Positions 51,292-60,239 of a stretch of 64,000 bases of DNA are shown one piece after another. Position 1 is the first letter of the stretch. Every line of letters starts with the position of its first letter. This stretch comes from Rhodobacteraceae bacterium (ex Bugula neritina AB1) (GTDB lineage: Bacteria > Pseudomonadota > Alphaproteobacteria > Rhodobacterales > Rhodobacteraceae). The position numbers and the translations under genes were made by a program. The stretch lies in the NCBI GenBank assembly GCA_001730095.1, contig MDLF01000032.1, positions 24,493-88,492 of the forward strand. Direction: 5' to 3'. The notes below the pieces were generated by a model. It made no database searches, was not told where the DNA came from, and saw nothing but the letters and a program-made list of their open reading frames with translations.

Positions 51292-52900
51292 ACCCGTTGA
51301 CGTTTTGATCATTGGCGCCGGTGCATCGGGTGCTGCAATTGCGTGGTCATTGCTCGAAACCCGAATGCGCATCTTGTGTCTGGAACAGGGGCCGCGTCTT
51401 GAAGACAGGGATTTCCCGAGCCGGGATGACGATTACGAACTGGCCCGCTATGGAAAATTTTCCTGCGATCCCAATGTGCGAGGCCTGAAACAGGACTATC
51501 CGATCAATGCGGATGACAGTTGCATCACGCCGGTGAATTTCAATGCGGTTGGCGGCTCGACCATCAACTTTCTGGGCCATTGGCCGCGCATGAAGCCTTC
51601 TGATTTCCGTACCAAATCCTTGGATGGTGTCGGTGCGGATTGGCCCGTCGATTATGAAACGCTTGCCCCGTTCTACGACATGAATGACCGCAACACAGGC
51701 GTGTCGGGGCTGGGCGGCAATCCGGCCTATCCTGATTACAAACCAGAGCTGCCACCAATTCCGATCGGCAAGCTGGGACAGACCCTTGCCAAAGGGTTCA
51801 ATGCCATGGGCTACCACTGGTGGCCGTCGGATGTGTCAATCCTCAGTCAGGACCACGACGGGCGACAGGCCTGCGTGAATGCGGGCACCTGTGATCTGGG
51901 CTGTGCGGCGGGGGCCAAGGGCGGCACCAACTTTACCTATTGGCCGATGCTGGAAAATGCGGGGGTTGAGCTGCGCACCGAAGCCCGTGTGCGCGAAATT
52001 CTTGTCGATGACAGCACAGGCTTTGCGACGGGGGTGTTGTATCACGGGTCTGACGGCCAAGTGCATGAACAACGGGCCGAACTGGTTGTTGTTGCCTGTA
52101 ACGGTGTCGGCACCCCGCGTTTGTTGCTGAACTCCACATCCAAAGCCTTCCCCAACGGGTTGGCCAATCGCAACGGTATGGTTGGCAAGAACCTGATGTT
52201 TCATCCCCTGACGGGTGTCGCCGGTGTCTTTGATGAGCCGATGCTGGGGCATGAAGGGCCGATGGCCTGTTCGATCCTGTCACAGGAATTCTATGAAACC
52301 GATCCGAACCGCGATTTTGTGCGTGGATACGGGTTGCACTCGGGGCGGTCCACGACGCCCATGACCTATGCCCTTGGCGGCTATGGCATCGACAATCCGA
52401 TCCCATGGGGCGCCGAACATCGTGAGATCATGGACAATGTTTATCCCTATCTGGCTGGCCTGACCGTTGTCAGCGAGGATCTGCCAGAAGAGCACAACTG
52501 CGTCACGCTCGACCCAGATCTGACTGACAGCGACGGCATAGCTGCACCAAAGATCACCTATCGATTGGGCGAGAACACCCGAAAAATGCTGCGTCATGGA
52601 GAAGAGCAGGCAAAGGAAATTCTGCTCGCGGCTGGCGCAAAGAAGGTGCTGAGCAAGAATGACGACAAGGTGTGGTGGCGTGCCGGCTGGCATCAGATGG
52701 GCACCTGCCGGATGGGCGATGATCCCGAAACCTCTGTGGTGAATGGATGGGGGCGCAGTCACGACGTGAAGAACTTGTTCATTGTTGATGGATCGATCTT
52801 TCCGACAGCGGGGGCGGTCAACCCGACCTCCACCATTCAGGCGATGGCGCTTTATGTCGGCGATAGCATCAAGACCAACATCGAAACCCTGTTTGATTGA
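51281..52900 (+). CDS. GMC-family FAD-dependent sugar/alcohol oxidoreductase
   Basis: The 539-residue flavoprotein has an N-terminal dinucleotide-binding fold (VDVLIIGAGASGAAIAWSLL, ILCLEQGP) and a GMC FAD segment (NFNAVGGSTINFLGHWPRMK). The GMC C-terminal domain carries WWRAGWHQMGTCRMGDDPET with the catalytic His, and LFIVDGSIFPTAGAVNPTST then IQAMAL. Sequence features match the gluconate/sorbitol dehydrogenase large-subunit group. There is no Tat signal and no cytochrome c subunit nearby, so the electron acceptor is unclear. It should oxidise a sugar hydroxyl or hemiacetal in the operon's pathway. Confidence 0.92.
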   Translation: MQNEPVDVLIIGAGASGAAIAWSLLETRMRILCLEQGPRLEDRDFPSRDDDYELARYGKFSCDPNVRGLKQDYPINADDSCITPVNFNAVGGSTINFLGHWPRMKPSDFRTKSLDGVGADWPVDYETLAPFYDMNDRNTGVSGLGGNPAYPDYKPELPPIPIGKLGQTLAKGFNAMGYHWWPSDVSILSQDHDGRQACVNAGTCDLGCAAGAKGGTNFTYWPMLENAGVELRTEARVREILVDDSTGFATGVLYHGSDGQVHEQRAELVVVACNGVGTPRLLLNSTSKAFPNGLANRNGMVGKNLMFHPLTGVAGVFDEPMLGHEGPMACSILSQEFYETDPNRDFVRGYGLHSGRSTTPMTYALGGYGIDNPIPWGAEHREIMDNVYPYLAGLTVVSEDLPEEHNCVTLDPDLTDSDGIAAPKITYRLGENTRKMLRHGEEQAKEILLAAGAKKVLSKNDDKVWWRAGWHQMGTCRMGDDPETSVVNGWGRSHDVKNLFIVDGSIFPTAGAVNPTSTIQAMALYVGDSIKTNIETLFD

Positions 52901-52908
52901 GACGCGCC

Positions 52909-54369
52909 ATGGATTTTCCAACACACATGTATATCGACGGCGCCTTGACCAACGGCACAGCCACACGAGATGTCATCAACCCGGCGACAGAAACGCTGGT
53001 CGCGTCCGTGGCCGTCGCGGGCCATGACGACGCGGAACGGGCATTGGATGCGGCCAAAGCCGCCTTTCCTGGATGGGCGGCCACTCCGATTGCGGAGCGA
53101 CAACGGTGGATGCGCAAAATGCGCGATGCCGTCATCGCAAACGAAGACTGGCTGCGCCGTTGCGTGCATCATGAGATGGGCAAACCCTGGGCACAGACCG
53201 AAGAAGATTGGGACCGGCTGGTCGCATCCCTGGATTTCTACGCAGAAGAAATTGCAAGGCTGCAGGACTATGGATTGGCGGACCGCGCCGGCACATATAC
53301 GCACCGCATGGTCTATGAACCTGCGGGTGTTGCGGTGGCCTTTCTGGCCTGGAACTTTCCGCTGCTGAACCTTGCGTTCAAAATCGGCCCGGCGATGGCG
53401 GCAGGCTGCCCGATTATCATTCGCCCCTCTGATGCGACGCCCATCTCGGCCTATGCTGTCGGCGCGTTATGCAATCAGATCGGACTGCCCAAAGGGGTTG
53501 TGCAGATCCTGGCGACCGAAAGCTATGCAGTCGCTGACGCGCTGACGGCCTCTATCATCCCGCAAGTGATCACGCTGATCGGGTCCACAAAGACGGGCCA
53601 GCATATCATGCGCACCGGCGCGACCTCGATCAAACGATACTCGATGGAACTGGGCGGCAACGCGCCCGTGCTGGTGTTTGAAGATGCCGACCTGGATCTG
53701 GCGGCTGATATCGTCACGGGCGTGAAGTTCAGCAATGCCGGGCAGATTTGCGTCTCTCCCAACCGTGTGTTCGTCGCCGAAGCGGTGCGCGATAGCTTTA
53801 CGGAAAAGGTCGTTGCGCGGGCAAAAGCCGCCAAGGTCGGGTTCGACAAGGACACCGACATCACCACCGGGCCTGTCATTGATGGGCGGGCGTGGACGCG
53901 GCTTAAGGGGCTGGTTGATGACGCTGTGTCTGCGGGTGCCACGCTTTTGGCAGGTGGCGACAGGCCAGCGGGCCTGAACACCGGGCATTACTTGGCCCCC
54001 ACTGTTTTGACGGACGTGACCGAAACAATGGCCGTGTACCGCGAAGAGACCTTTGGACCGATTGTAAGCATCGTGCCTTTCGATACTGAAACAGACCTTT
54101 TGCGTATGGCGAACGATTGCGAAGAAGGTGGGCTGACGGCCTATATCTTTACCCGCGATCTGGCGCGGGCCGAAGGGTATGCGGCACGGCTGCGCTACGG
54201 CGAAATCCAAATCAACGGCGTGAAATACGACATTGATCTGCCACACGGCGGGATCGGGCAATCGGGGATCGGGCATGATTGCTCTGCCCTCGCGCTGCAC
54301 GACTACCTTGTGCAAAAGCGGATCACGCGCGCGCTCGACACCACCACATTCGGAGGGCTGAACCCATGA
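52909..54369 (+). CDS. aldehyde dehydrogenase family protein
   Basis: NAD(P)-dependent dehydrogenase of 486 residues with the full ALDH set: FLAWNFPLLNLAFKIGPAMA (cofactor region), SMELGGNAPVLVFEDADLDL with catalytic Glu, and FSNAGQICVSPNRVFVAEAV with catalytic Cys. EETFGPIVSIVPFDTETDLL completes it. The substrate is unknown; in this operon it could oxidise a sugar aldehyde to an aldonate or anhydro-aldonate. The ATG at 52909 gives the normal N-terminus. It overlaps the next gene by 4 bases (ATGA). Confidence 0.93.
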   Translation: MDFPTHMYIDGALTNGTATRDVINPATETLVASVAVAGHDDAERALDAAKAAFPGWAATPIAERQRWMRKMRDAVIANEDWLRRCVHHEMGKPWAQTEEDWDRLVASLDFYAEEIARLQDYGLADRAGTYTHRMVYEPAGVAVAFLAWNFPLLNLAFKIGPAMAAGCPIIIRPSDATPISAYAVGALCNQIGLPKGVVQILATESYAVADALTASIIPQVITLIGSTKTGQHIMRTGATSIKRYSMELGGNAPVLVFEDADLDLAADIVTGVKFSNAGQICVSPNRVFVAEAVRDSFTEKVVARAKAAKVGFDKDTDITTGPVIDGRAWTRLKGLVDDAVSAGATLLAGGDRPAGLNTGHYLAPTVLTDVTETMAVYREETFGPIVSIVPFDTETDLLRMANDCEEGGLTAYIFTRDLARAEGYAARLRYGEIQINGVKYDIDLPHGGIGQSGIGHDCSALALHDYLVQKRITRALDTTTFGGLNP

Positions 54370-55535
54370 AGATCACCCGCATCACCAGCCATGTTCTGGG
54401 CTATGATTTGCCCGAGCCACTGGGGTATTCGCAGCAGTATTACACCAAACGAACCGCCCATCTGGTTGAGGTAGAGACAGACGACGGCATCACGGGCTGG
54501 GGCGAATGTTTTGGCGCGGGTAACATCGCGCTGGCCAACAAAGGGATCGTTGAACAGGTGATCCAGCCCATGGTGCTGGGAATGGACCCGCTGGATCGCG
54601 ATGTGATCTGGCACAAGGTCTATAACCTGATGCGCGATCACGGCCAAAAGGGAATGCCGCTGCAATCGCTGTCCGGCGTCGACATTGCGCTGTGGGATAT
54701 TGCGGGCAAGGTCGCGGGCCTGCCGCTGCACAAAATGATTGGCGGCGCACACCGCGACAAGATCGATGTCTATGGCTACGGCATGATGCTGCGCCCTGAA
54801 AGCGCCGACAGCCTGGTCGCGCGCTTTCAGGACGAGGCTGCGGCGATCAAAGACATGGGTTTCAAAGCCACCAAGATGAAGGTCGGTCTGGGCCCCAAGG
54901 ACGACGTGCGTCTGATCGAGGCCGTGCGCCGCGGTGTGGGCGATGACTATCGCTTTATGATCGATGCCAACCACGCCTACACCACCCATGATGCCTTTTA
55001 TGTTGGCCGCGCCATGGAGGAGTTCGACCCCTATTGGTTCGAAGAACCGGTGGCGCCCGAGGACCTGGATGGCTACCGCGAATTGCGCCAGGGGCTGCGG
55101 GTCAACATCTCGGGCGGTGAGGCAGAGTTTAACCGCTGGGGCTGGCGTGCGCTGCTGGAAAGCCGTGGTCTCGATATTGCCCAGCCAGAGGTCTGCGCGT
55201 TGGGCGGGATCAGCGAATACCTCCGGGTGTTGGCCCTGTGTCACGCGCATTTCACCCCCGTGGTGAACCATGTCTGGGGTTCTGCCGTGGCGGTGGCCAC
55301 CAACATGCATCTGCTGGCCGCGATGCCGCCTTTGCCCGGTGGTCTGTTCCCGTGGGAGCCGATGCTGGAATTTGACACGACCCACAACACATTCCGCGAC
55401 GAATTGCTGACCGAACCCTTGGATATTCAGCGCCAAGTCGCCGACAGCGGCGGACAGGTTGCCATACCGGATGGTCCTGGCATTGGGGTCACCCCTGACC
55501 GCGATTTCATCCGTCATTTCACGATCAGCAGCTGA
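54366..55535 (+). CDS. enolase-superfamily (MR/MLE) enzyme resembling galactarolactone cycloisomerase
   Basis: The 389-residue protein has a capping domain and a TIM barrel. Acid/base and metal residues are in place: Lys-Met-Lys at about 170-172 (FKATKMKVG), Asp200 in MIDANHAY, Glu226 in WFEEPVAPEDLDGY, Glu252 in ISGGEAEFNRWG, and His302 in VNHVWGSAVAVA. The C-terminal EPMLEFDTTHNTFRDELLTE and IPDGPGIGVTPDRDF resemble the Agrobacterium D-galactaro-1,4-lactone cycloisomerase (Gci) group, compared from memory. Opening a lactone or anhydro ring by beta-elimination would give a 2-keto-3-deoxy acid for DgoK. A plain sugar-acid dehydratase remains possible. Confidence 0.88.
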   Translation: MKITRITSHVLGYDLPEPLGYSQQYYTKRTAHLVEVETDDGITGWGECFGAGNIALANKGIVEQVIQPMVLGMDPLDRDVIWHKVYNLMRDHGQKGMPLQSLSGVDIALWDIAGKVAGLPLHKMIGGAHRDKIDVYGYGMMLRPESADSLVARFQDEAAAIKDMGFKATKMKVGLGPKDDVRLIEAVRRGVGDDYRFMIDANHAYTTHDAFYVGRAMEEFDPYWFEEPVAPEDLDGYRELRQGLRVNISGGEAEFNRWGWRALLESRGLDIAQPEVCALGGISEYLRVLALCHAHFTPVVNHVWGSAVAVATNMHLLAAMPPLPGGLFPWEPMLEFDTTHNTFRDELLTEPLDIQRQVADSGGQVAIPDGPGIGVTPDRDFIRHFTISS

Positions 55536-55543
55536 AGCTGATC
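55523..55543 (+). promoter_or_regulatory. small hairpin at the end of the cycloisomerase gene
   Basis: GATCAGC (55523-55529) pairs with GCTGATC (55537-55543) across the stop codon. It lies 30 bases before dctP. It has no T run and could only be a weak attenuator or mRNA stabiliser. Confidence 0.35.
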
Positions 55544-55572
55544 GAACCCAGTCAGTTTAAGAGGAGGAAACT

Positions 55573-56565
55573 ATGAAACTGATGTCCTTTGGCAAAATTG
55601 CCATGATCACCGCAAGCACCCTGGCGCTGTCCAGTGCTGCATTTGCACAAGACGTTACATTGCGCGTGGGTGTCGTTACGCCGACAGATCACCCGCATTC
55701 GATCTCGGCGCGCGAATTTGCGCGTCTGGTCGAAGAAAAGACAGGTGGAGAGGTTGCCGTGTCGGTCTCCGACAACGGCGCGCTGGGGTCCAACCCCGAA
55801 CTGCTGGATGCGGTGCAGACGGGTATCATCCACTTTACCGTCTCCACCCCCGGTGTAATGGCCGAATATTCCACTGCGATGGGTATTCTTGAGCTTCCTT
55901 ATGTCTTCCAAAGCATCGACCACATGAAAGCGGTCACACGCGGCGATGTGGGCACACAAATGGGCGCCGATTATCAAGGCGCCACAGGTGTCGAGGTTCT
56001 GGGCTATTTTGGTGGCGCGCAGCGCAACATGATCACGACGAATGCGACCATCAATGGCGTTGCGGACCTTGAAGGTCTGAAAATGCGCACATGGGAATGG
56101 AACGTGATGTTGGACTGGTGGTCCGGTCTGGGTGCGCTTGGGTCTGTGGTGGCGTTTCCCGAAGTCTATACCGCGCTGCAAACCGGTGTTGTTGACGGGG
56201 CCGAAAACGAATTCACCACCTTCACCACCGCGCGTTGGGCCGAGGTTGCCAAAAACGTGTCGCTGACACAGCACTCGATCACAGTGCGCCCGCTGGTCGG
56301 CAATGCCGCAGCACTGGCTGGTCTGTCGGACGAACATCAGGCCGCGATCCGCGAAGCCGCCCTGGAGGCTGCTGACTTTGACGTGGCCCTTGAAGGGGAG
56401 TTGGACATGAAGAACATGGCTGCCCTTGCGGCAGATTATGACGTCGTCTTCACCGAGCCAGACAAAGGCCCGCTGATCAAAGCCTCTGCAGCCGTTGTGA
56501 CCAACTTTGCCGCCGAAAACGGTCTTGAAGATCTGGCAGCTGCAATCGCTGCCGCTGCTGAATAA
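55573..56565 (+). CDS. TRAP transporter substrate-binding protein (DctP family)
   Basis: The 330-residue periplasmic protein starts with a signal peptide (MKLMSFGKIAMITASTLALS...AFAQ). Mature part: LRVGVVTPTDHPHSISAREF, ALGSNPELLDAVQTGIIHFT, and the family's conserved Arg-Thr-Trp-like ligand segment LEGLKMRTWEWNVMLDWWSG. PEVYTALQTGVVDGAENEFT is the DctP hallmark (variant of PxxEVYxALQxGxVDG). It likely captures a sugar acid. An AAGAGGAGG site precedes the start. It is followed by a strong hairpin and then DctQ. Confidence 0.95.
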   Translation: MKLMSFGKIAMITASTLALSSAAFAQDVTLRVGVVTPTDHPHSISAREFARLVEEKTGGEVAVSVSDNGALGSNPELLDAVQTGIIHFTVSTPGVMAEYSTAMGILELPYVFQSIDHMKAVTRGDVGTQMGADYQGATGVEVLGYFGGAQRNMITTNATINGVADLEGLKMRTWEWNVMLDWWSGLGALGSVVAFPEVYTALQTGVVDGAENEFTTFTTARWAEVAKNVSLTQHSITVRPLVGNAAALAGLSDEHQAAIREAALEAADFDVALEGELDMKNMAALAADYDVVFTEPDKGPLIKASAAVVTNFAAENGLEDLAAAIAAAAE

Positions 56566-56577
56566 GATACCTCCCTG

Positions 56578-56605
56578 GCGGCCCCTGCGTTTTAGTGGGG
56601 GCCGC
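56578..56605 (+). terminator. hairpin between dctP and dctQ (attenuator or mRNA stabiliser)
   Basis: GCGGCCCC (56578-56585) pairs with GGGGCCGC (56598-56605) around a 12-base loop. No T run follows. This place, just after the binding-protein gene of a TRAP operon, commonly holds a structure that raises the amount of DctP over the membrane subunits. Confidence 0.65.
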
Positions 56606-56633
56606 ATTCTGACACCGCTTTGAGGAGGGCGCG

Positions 56634-57164
56634 ATGTTACACAAGATCGCTGATAAGATCGAATGGGGGCTGGAAAAGAGCGCGGCACTGATGTGCCTTA
56701 TGCTGCTGGTCTGCCTGTTTACAGAAGTTCTGACGCGTTATGTGTTCTTCACGTCGATCCCTGAAATTCAATACATCGTGCCGTTCTGCTTTTTGTGGAT
56801 GGTCATGTTTGCCTCTGCAATCGCCGTGCGCAAAGGCACCCATTTTGAGGTCGATCTGCTGCAAACGCGCCTGCCAGGTCTGCCCAAACGCATCCACCGT
56901 ACCTTGATGCTGCTGACAGTGATGGCGGGCGGGGTGATCATTGCATGGTCATCAATTGATTTCGTGCAGCTGGGCCTGCTCAAGAAAAATCCGGCGACCG
57001 GCATCCGCATGATCTATATCTACGCCTCGCTTTTGATCGGTGGCGGGCTGATGGCGTTGATGGCGCTGGAACAGCTGTTTGTCAGCCCTGGTGATACAGC
57101 CGATGGCATTGATGCCATTCTTGACGCCAACAAGGCCGAAATTTCTGCGAAGGACCTGAAATGA
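56634..57164 (+). CDS. TRAP transporter small permease (DctQ family)
   Basis: The 176-residue protein has four membrane helices: LMCLMLLVCLFTEVLTRYVF, IQYIVPFCFLWMVMFASAIA, LMLLTVMAGGVIIAWSSIDF, and YASLLIGGGLMALMALEQLF. The Tyr-Val-Phe after helix one and the helix 2 hydrophobic block are typical. It overlaps dctM by 4 bases. Together with DctP and DctM it forms a sodium-driven importer. Confidence 0.93.
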   Translation: MLHKIADKIEWGLEKSAALMCLMLLVCLFTEVLTRYVFFTSIPEIQYIVPFCFLWMVMFASAIAVRKGTHFEVDLLQTRLPGLPKRIHRTLMLLTVMAGGVIIAWSSIDFVQLGLLKKNPATGIRMIYIYASLLIGGGLMALMALEQLFVSPGDTADGIDAILDANKAEISAKDLK

Positions 57165-58474
57165 CGTCCGAACTTGCGCTTTCCATTCTTTTGATCAGTT
57201 TCGTGATCCTGTTTACAATCGGCGTGCCGCTGGCGATCTCCTTGCTGTTCTCGTCGGTTATTACAATCGCCGCCGACCCGAGCCTCAGCATCGTGGTGCT
57301 GCCGCAAAAGCTTTTTGCCGGCATCGACAATTTCCTGCTGCTGGCAATCCCCGGTTTCATGTTCGCTGCGCTGATGATGAACAAGATCGGCGTCACCCGC
57401 GATATTGTGCGATTATCCGACCTGCTGGTCGGACGGATCAAGGGCGGCTTGGCGCATATCAATGTGGTGTCGTCCATGTTGATGGGTGGTGTCTCTGGCT
57501 CCTCAACCGCGGATGTGGCCGGGATCGGGGCCATTCTGGTGCCTGCAATGAAAGAAAAGGGCTATTCTCCCGGTTTCGCCGCGTCGCTGACCGCCGCGTC
57601 GTCGTCGATTGGGTCGATCATCCCGCCCTCAATCCTGATGGTGATCTATGGGGCCTCCGCCAATGTGTCGATCGGAGCCTTGTTCATCGCAGGTTACATA
57701 CCGGGCATTCTGGTGGGGCTGACGCAACTGGTGATCGCGTGGTATTACGCCCATAAATATGGGATCGACCTGCCCAGCACCGAAACGAAACCGCGCAGCG
57801 AAAAAATTGAAATTCTCGCCAAAGGGCTGATCCCTGTGTCGGTCATCGCTGTGATCATTGGCGGTATCCTGACCGGCGTGATGACAGCGACGGAATCGGC
57901 TGCTGTCGCGTCGGTCTATGTCGTGGCCGTGGGCGTCGTGGTGTATCGCAAGATGTCGGTCAAAATGCTGATGGAGGTGGCGATTGAAACCGCCATGCTG
58001 ACAGCGGTCGTGATGATCTGCGTTGGCACCGCCACGCTGTTTGGCTGGTTGATGTCCTTTTACGGCATCCTTGATGTGGCAGGCGGGTTGTTTGAAACCT
58101 ATGCCAGCAGCCCGACGATGTTCCTGGTGTTTGCCACCGTGCTGTTCCTGCTGCTTGGAACGTTCATGGACCCGGCGCCTGCGATGTTGATCTTTGTGCC
58201 CGTACTGGCATCGGTTGCCGCCACCATCGGCGCCGACCCGTTGCAGCTGGGCATCCTTGTTATCATGGCGCTGGCGATCGGCAAGATCACACCGCCATAC
58301 GGCATCAGCCTGCTGCTGGCCTGCACAATTGCCGAAATCCCGCTGTCCAAAGGGCTGGGCTGGACGTTGGTGTTCTTTGGCGCGTTCTGTCTGTTGATGG
58401 TCTTCATCATCCTGTTTCCCGCCATCACATTGGGCCTGCCCACTTGGCTGGCGCCTGAATTGATGGGACGATAA
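57161..58474 (+). CDS. TRAP transporter large permease (DctM family)
   Basis: The 437-residue protein has about 12 helices and the TRAP DctM domain. Typical stretches are LLLAIPGFMFAALMMNKIGV, VSSMLMGGVSGSSTADVAGI, AASSSIGSIIPPSILMVIYG (family signature), and ITPPYGISLLLACTIAEIPL. It is the translocating subunit. It is followed by dgoK after 3 bases, so transport and metabolism are co-transcribed. Confidence 0.96.
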   Translation: MTSELALSILLISFVILFTIGVPLAISLLFSSVITIAADPSLSIVVLPQKLFAGIDNFLLLAIPGFMFAALMMNKIGVTRDIVRLSDLLVGRIKGGLAHINVVSSMLMGGVSGSSTADVAGIGAILVPAMKEKGYSPGFAASLTAASSSIGSIIPPSILMVIYGASANVSIGALFIAGYIPGILVGLTQLVIAWYYAHKYGIDLPSTETKPRSEKIEILAKGLIPVSVIAVIIGGILTGVMTATESAAVASVYVVAVGVVVYRKMSVKMLMEVAIETAMLTAVVMICVGTATLFGWLMSFYGILDVAGGLFETYASSPTMFLVFATVLFLLLGTFMDPAPAMLIFVPVLASVAATIGADPLQLGILVIMALAIGKITPPYGISLLLACTIAEIPLSKGLGWTLVFFGAFCLLMVFIILFPAITLGLPTWLAPELMGR

Positions 58475-58477
58475 GTC

Positions 58478-59386
58478 ATGACTGACACATATTTTGTTGC
58501 CGTTGATTGGGGCACATCCGGATTTCGTCTTTGGGTCATCGGCAGGGACGGCACCGTCCTTGACTCGACCACCGCACCGCTTGGCATGTCACGCCTGAAA
58601 CGCAACGATTTTGACCGCGTCCTCGAAGAAAGCCTCGACAAGCTTGGGATCGCTCAGGACGTGCCGGCAATCATCTGCGGTATGGCCGGAGCTGCACAGG
58701 GCTGGTGCGAAGCGCCCTATTTATGCGCGCCAACCCGCCTTGACGCATTGGGAGAGGGCGCGGTGTCAGTCCGTGGGGCCACGCGCAATGTCCACATCCT
58801 GCCGGGCGTCAAACAAATGGCACCGGCCAATGTCATGCGCGGCGAGGAAACCCAAATCGCGGGGCTTTTGCATGCAGAGCCGTCCTTTGCCGGCACTGTT
58901 TGCCTGCCCGGCACCCATACCAAATGGGTGCAGGTCAAAGATGGCGCAATTCAACACTTTGAAACCTGCATGACGGGCGAGCAATTCGCCTTCTTCTCCC
59001 AAACATCGGTTCTGTCCCATTCCATGATACTGGACGGCTGGAGCGACAACGCCTTCAGGTCTGCCGTGCGTCTGGCAACGCAAGACCCGGTGGCTGTGCC
59101 ACGGCGGCTGTTCTCTATTCGCGCCGACATGCTGGTGCGGGATCAAGACAGCGCCACGGCGCGCGCAACCCTATCGGGTTTGCTGATCGGGCAGGAACTG
59201 ATGTCCGTTGTGCACTACTGGCGTGACCAGTCGGTGACATTGATTGGCGCACCGCCCTTGTGTGAAATCTACCTTATGGCTCTGGACGTCCTGGGTGTCG
59301 GTGGTCGCTCTTTGGATGTTGAAACAACGACTTTGGCGGGACTGGCCGCCGCATTTCATATTCAGACAGGAACCGTCCATGCCTAG
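58478..59386 (+). CDS. dgoK: 2-dehydro-3-deoxygalactonokinase
   Basis: Phosphorylates 2-keto-3-deoxy-D-galactonate at C6 with ATP. The 302-residue protein has the DgoK family layout: FVAVDWGTSGFRLWVIGRDG, ICGMAGAAQGWCEAPYLCAP, HILPGVKQMAPANVMRGEET, QIAGLLHAEPSFAGTVCLPG and THTKWVQVKDGAIQHFETCM. It is an ASKHA-like fold with the Gly-Thr-His-Thr-Lys motif. It overlaps the dgoA start by 8 bases. Confidence 0.95.
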   Translation: MTDTYFVAVDWGTSGFRLWVIGRDGTVLDSTTAPLGMSRLKRNDFDRVLEESLDKLGIAQDVPAIICGMAGAAQGWCEAPYLCAPTRLDALGEGAVSVRGATRNVHILPGVKQMAPANVMRGEETQIAGLLHAEPSFAGTVCLPGTHTKWVQVKDGAIQHFETCMTGEQFAFFSQTSVLSHSMILDGWSDNAFRSAVRLATQDPVAVPRRLFSIRADMLVRDQDSATARATLSGLLIGQELMSVVHYWRDQSVTLIGAPPLCEIYLMALDVLGVGGRSLDVETTTLAGLAAAFHIQTGTVHA

Positions 59387-59999
59387 AGAGATCATAGCAA
59401 TTCTGCGCGGTGTTCGTCCTCATGAGGTTGAGGCTATTGGCGCGGTTCTGATTGAGAGTGGTATTTCCACCATCGAAGTGCCGCTTAACTCCCCCGATCC
59501 GTTTGACAGCATTTCGCGATTGGCGCGTGCCTATGCGGATGTGGCCAGCATTGGCGCTGGCACTGTTTTAAGCAAAGAGGACGTAACGCGTGTCGCCGAT
59601 GCTGGCGGTAGGCTGATCGTTTCGCCCGATACCATGCCCGAGGTGATTGCGGCGACCAAAGCCTTGGGCCTTGCGTCCTATCCCGGCGTATTGACCCCGA
59701 CTGAGTGCTTTTGCGCATTGCGCAATGGTGCGGACGGGTTGAAATTCTTCCCCTCCAACCTGGTTGGCCCGGATGGTTTAAAGGCGGTGTCTGCCGTTTT
59801 GCCAGCGGGGACCAGGACCTATGCCGTTGGCGGTGTCGGGCCGGGCAATTTTCAAACTTGGTTGGAGGCTGGTGTCACAGGGTTTGGCATAGGCTCCGGC
59901 ATTTATAAGGCGGGCATGACAGCAGACACGGCGCGTCAAAATGCCCGCGATATTGTCGTCGCATATGATCGAGCGGTCGATCTGGTTGGCCACAGCTAG
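59379..59999 (+). CDS. dgoA: 2-dehydro-3-deoxy-6-phosphogalactonate aldolase
   Basis: Cleaves KDPGal to pyruvate and glyceraldehyde-3-phosphate. The 206-residue class I aldolase has the KDPG/KDPGal pattern: IIAILRGVRPHEVEAIGAVL (Arg for phosphate), STIEVPLNSPDPFDSI (catalytic Glu33), GAGTVLSKEDV, and GADGLKFFPSNLVGPDG with the Schiff-base Lys122. The Asn-Ser-Pro after EVPL suits the KDPGal type over KDPG (EVPLRT...). It is the last gene of the operon. Confidence 0.95.
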   Translation: MPREIIAILRGVRPHEVEAIGAVLIESGISTIEVPLNSPDPFDSISRLARAYADVASIGAGTVLSKEDVTRVADAGGRLIVSPDTMPEVIAATKALGLASYPGVLTPTECFCALRNGADGLKFFPSNLVGPDGLKAVSAVLPAGTRTYAVGGVGPGNFQTWLEAGVTGFGIGSGIYKAGMTADTARQNARDIVVAYDRAVDLVGHS

Positions 60000-60239
60000 A
60001 ACAGCACAGGGGCGAAGCTCTGCCTTTCAATGAATTGAAGGCTCACCAATATGTCGTTCCAGGATCGGGGAGCACAATACAGCCGCCGGTAACGCCTCCT
60101 CCAGCATGTTCTTTTGAGCAGACGCGGTTTGACGTTTGTTCCGCTAGCCCCTCCCTGAGATCCATTGCCTTGCGGCGCAGGTCCTTGATCTTCGCAGGTG
60201 CGATTGGGTTGGTTCAGGAGATTGGAAGCAGGCGTTCAT
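60000..60239. other. gap between dgoA and the LysR gene
   Basis: About 240 bases. The minus-strand reading near 60150-60215 gives KIKDLRRKAMDLREGLAEQT, which resembles the helix of a MerR-type regulator C-terminus, but it is too short to assign. No terminator with a clear T run is seen after dgoA. Otherwise nothing. Confidence 0.3.
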
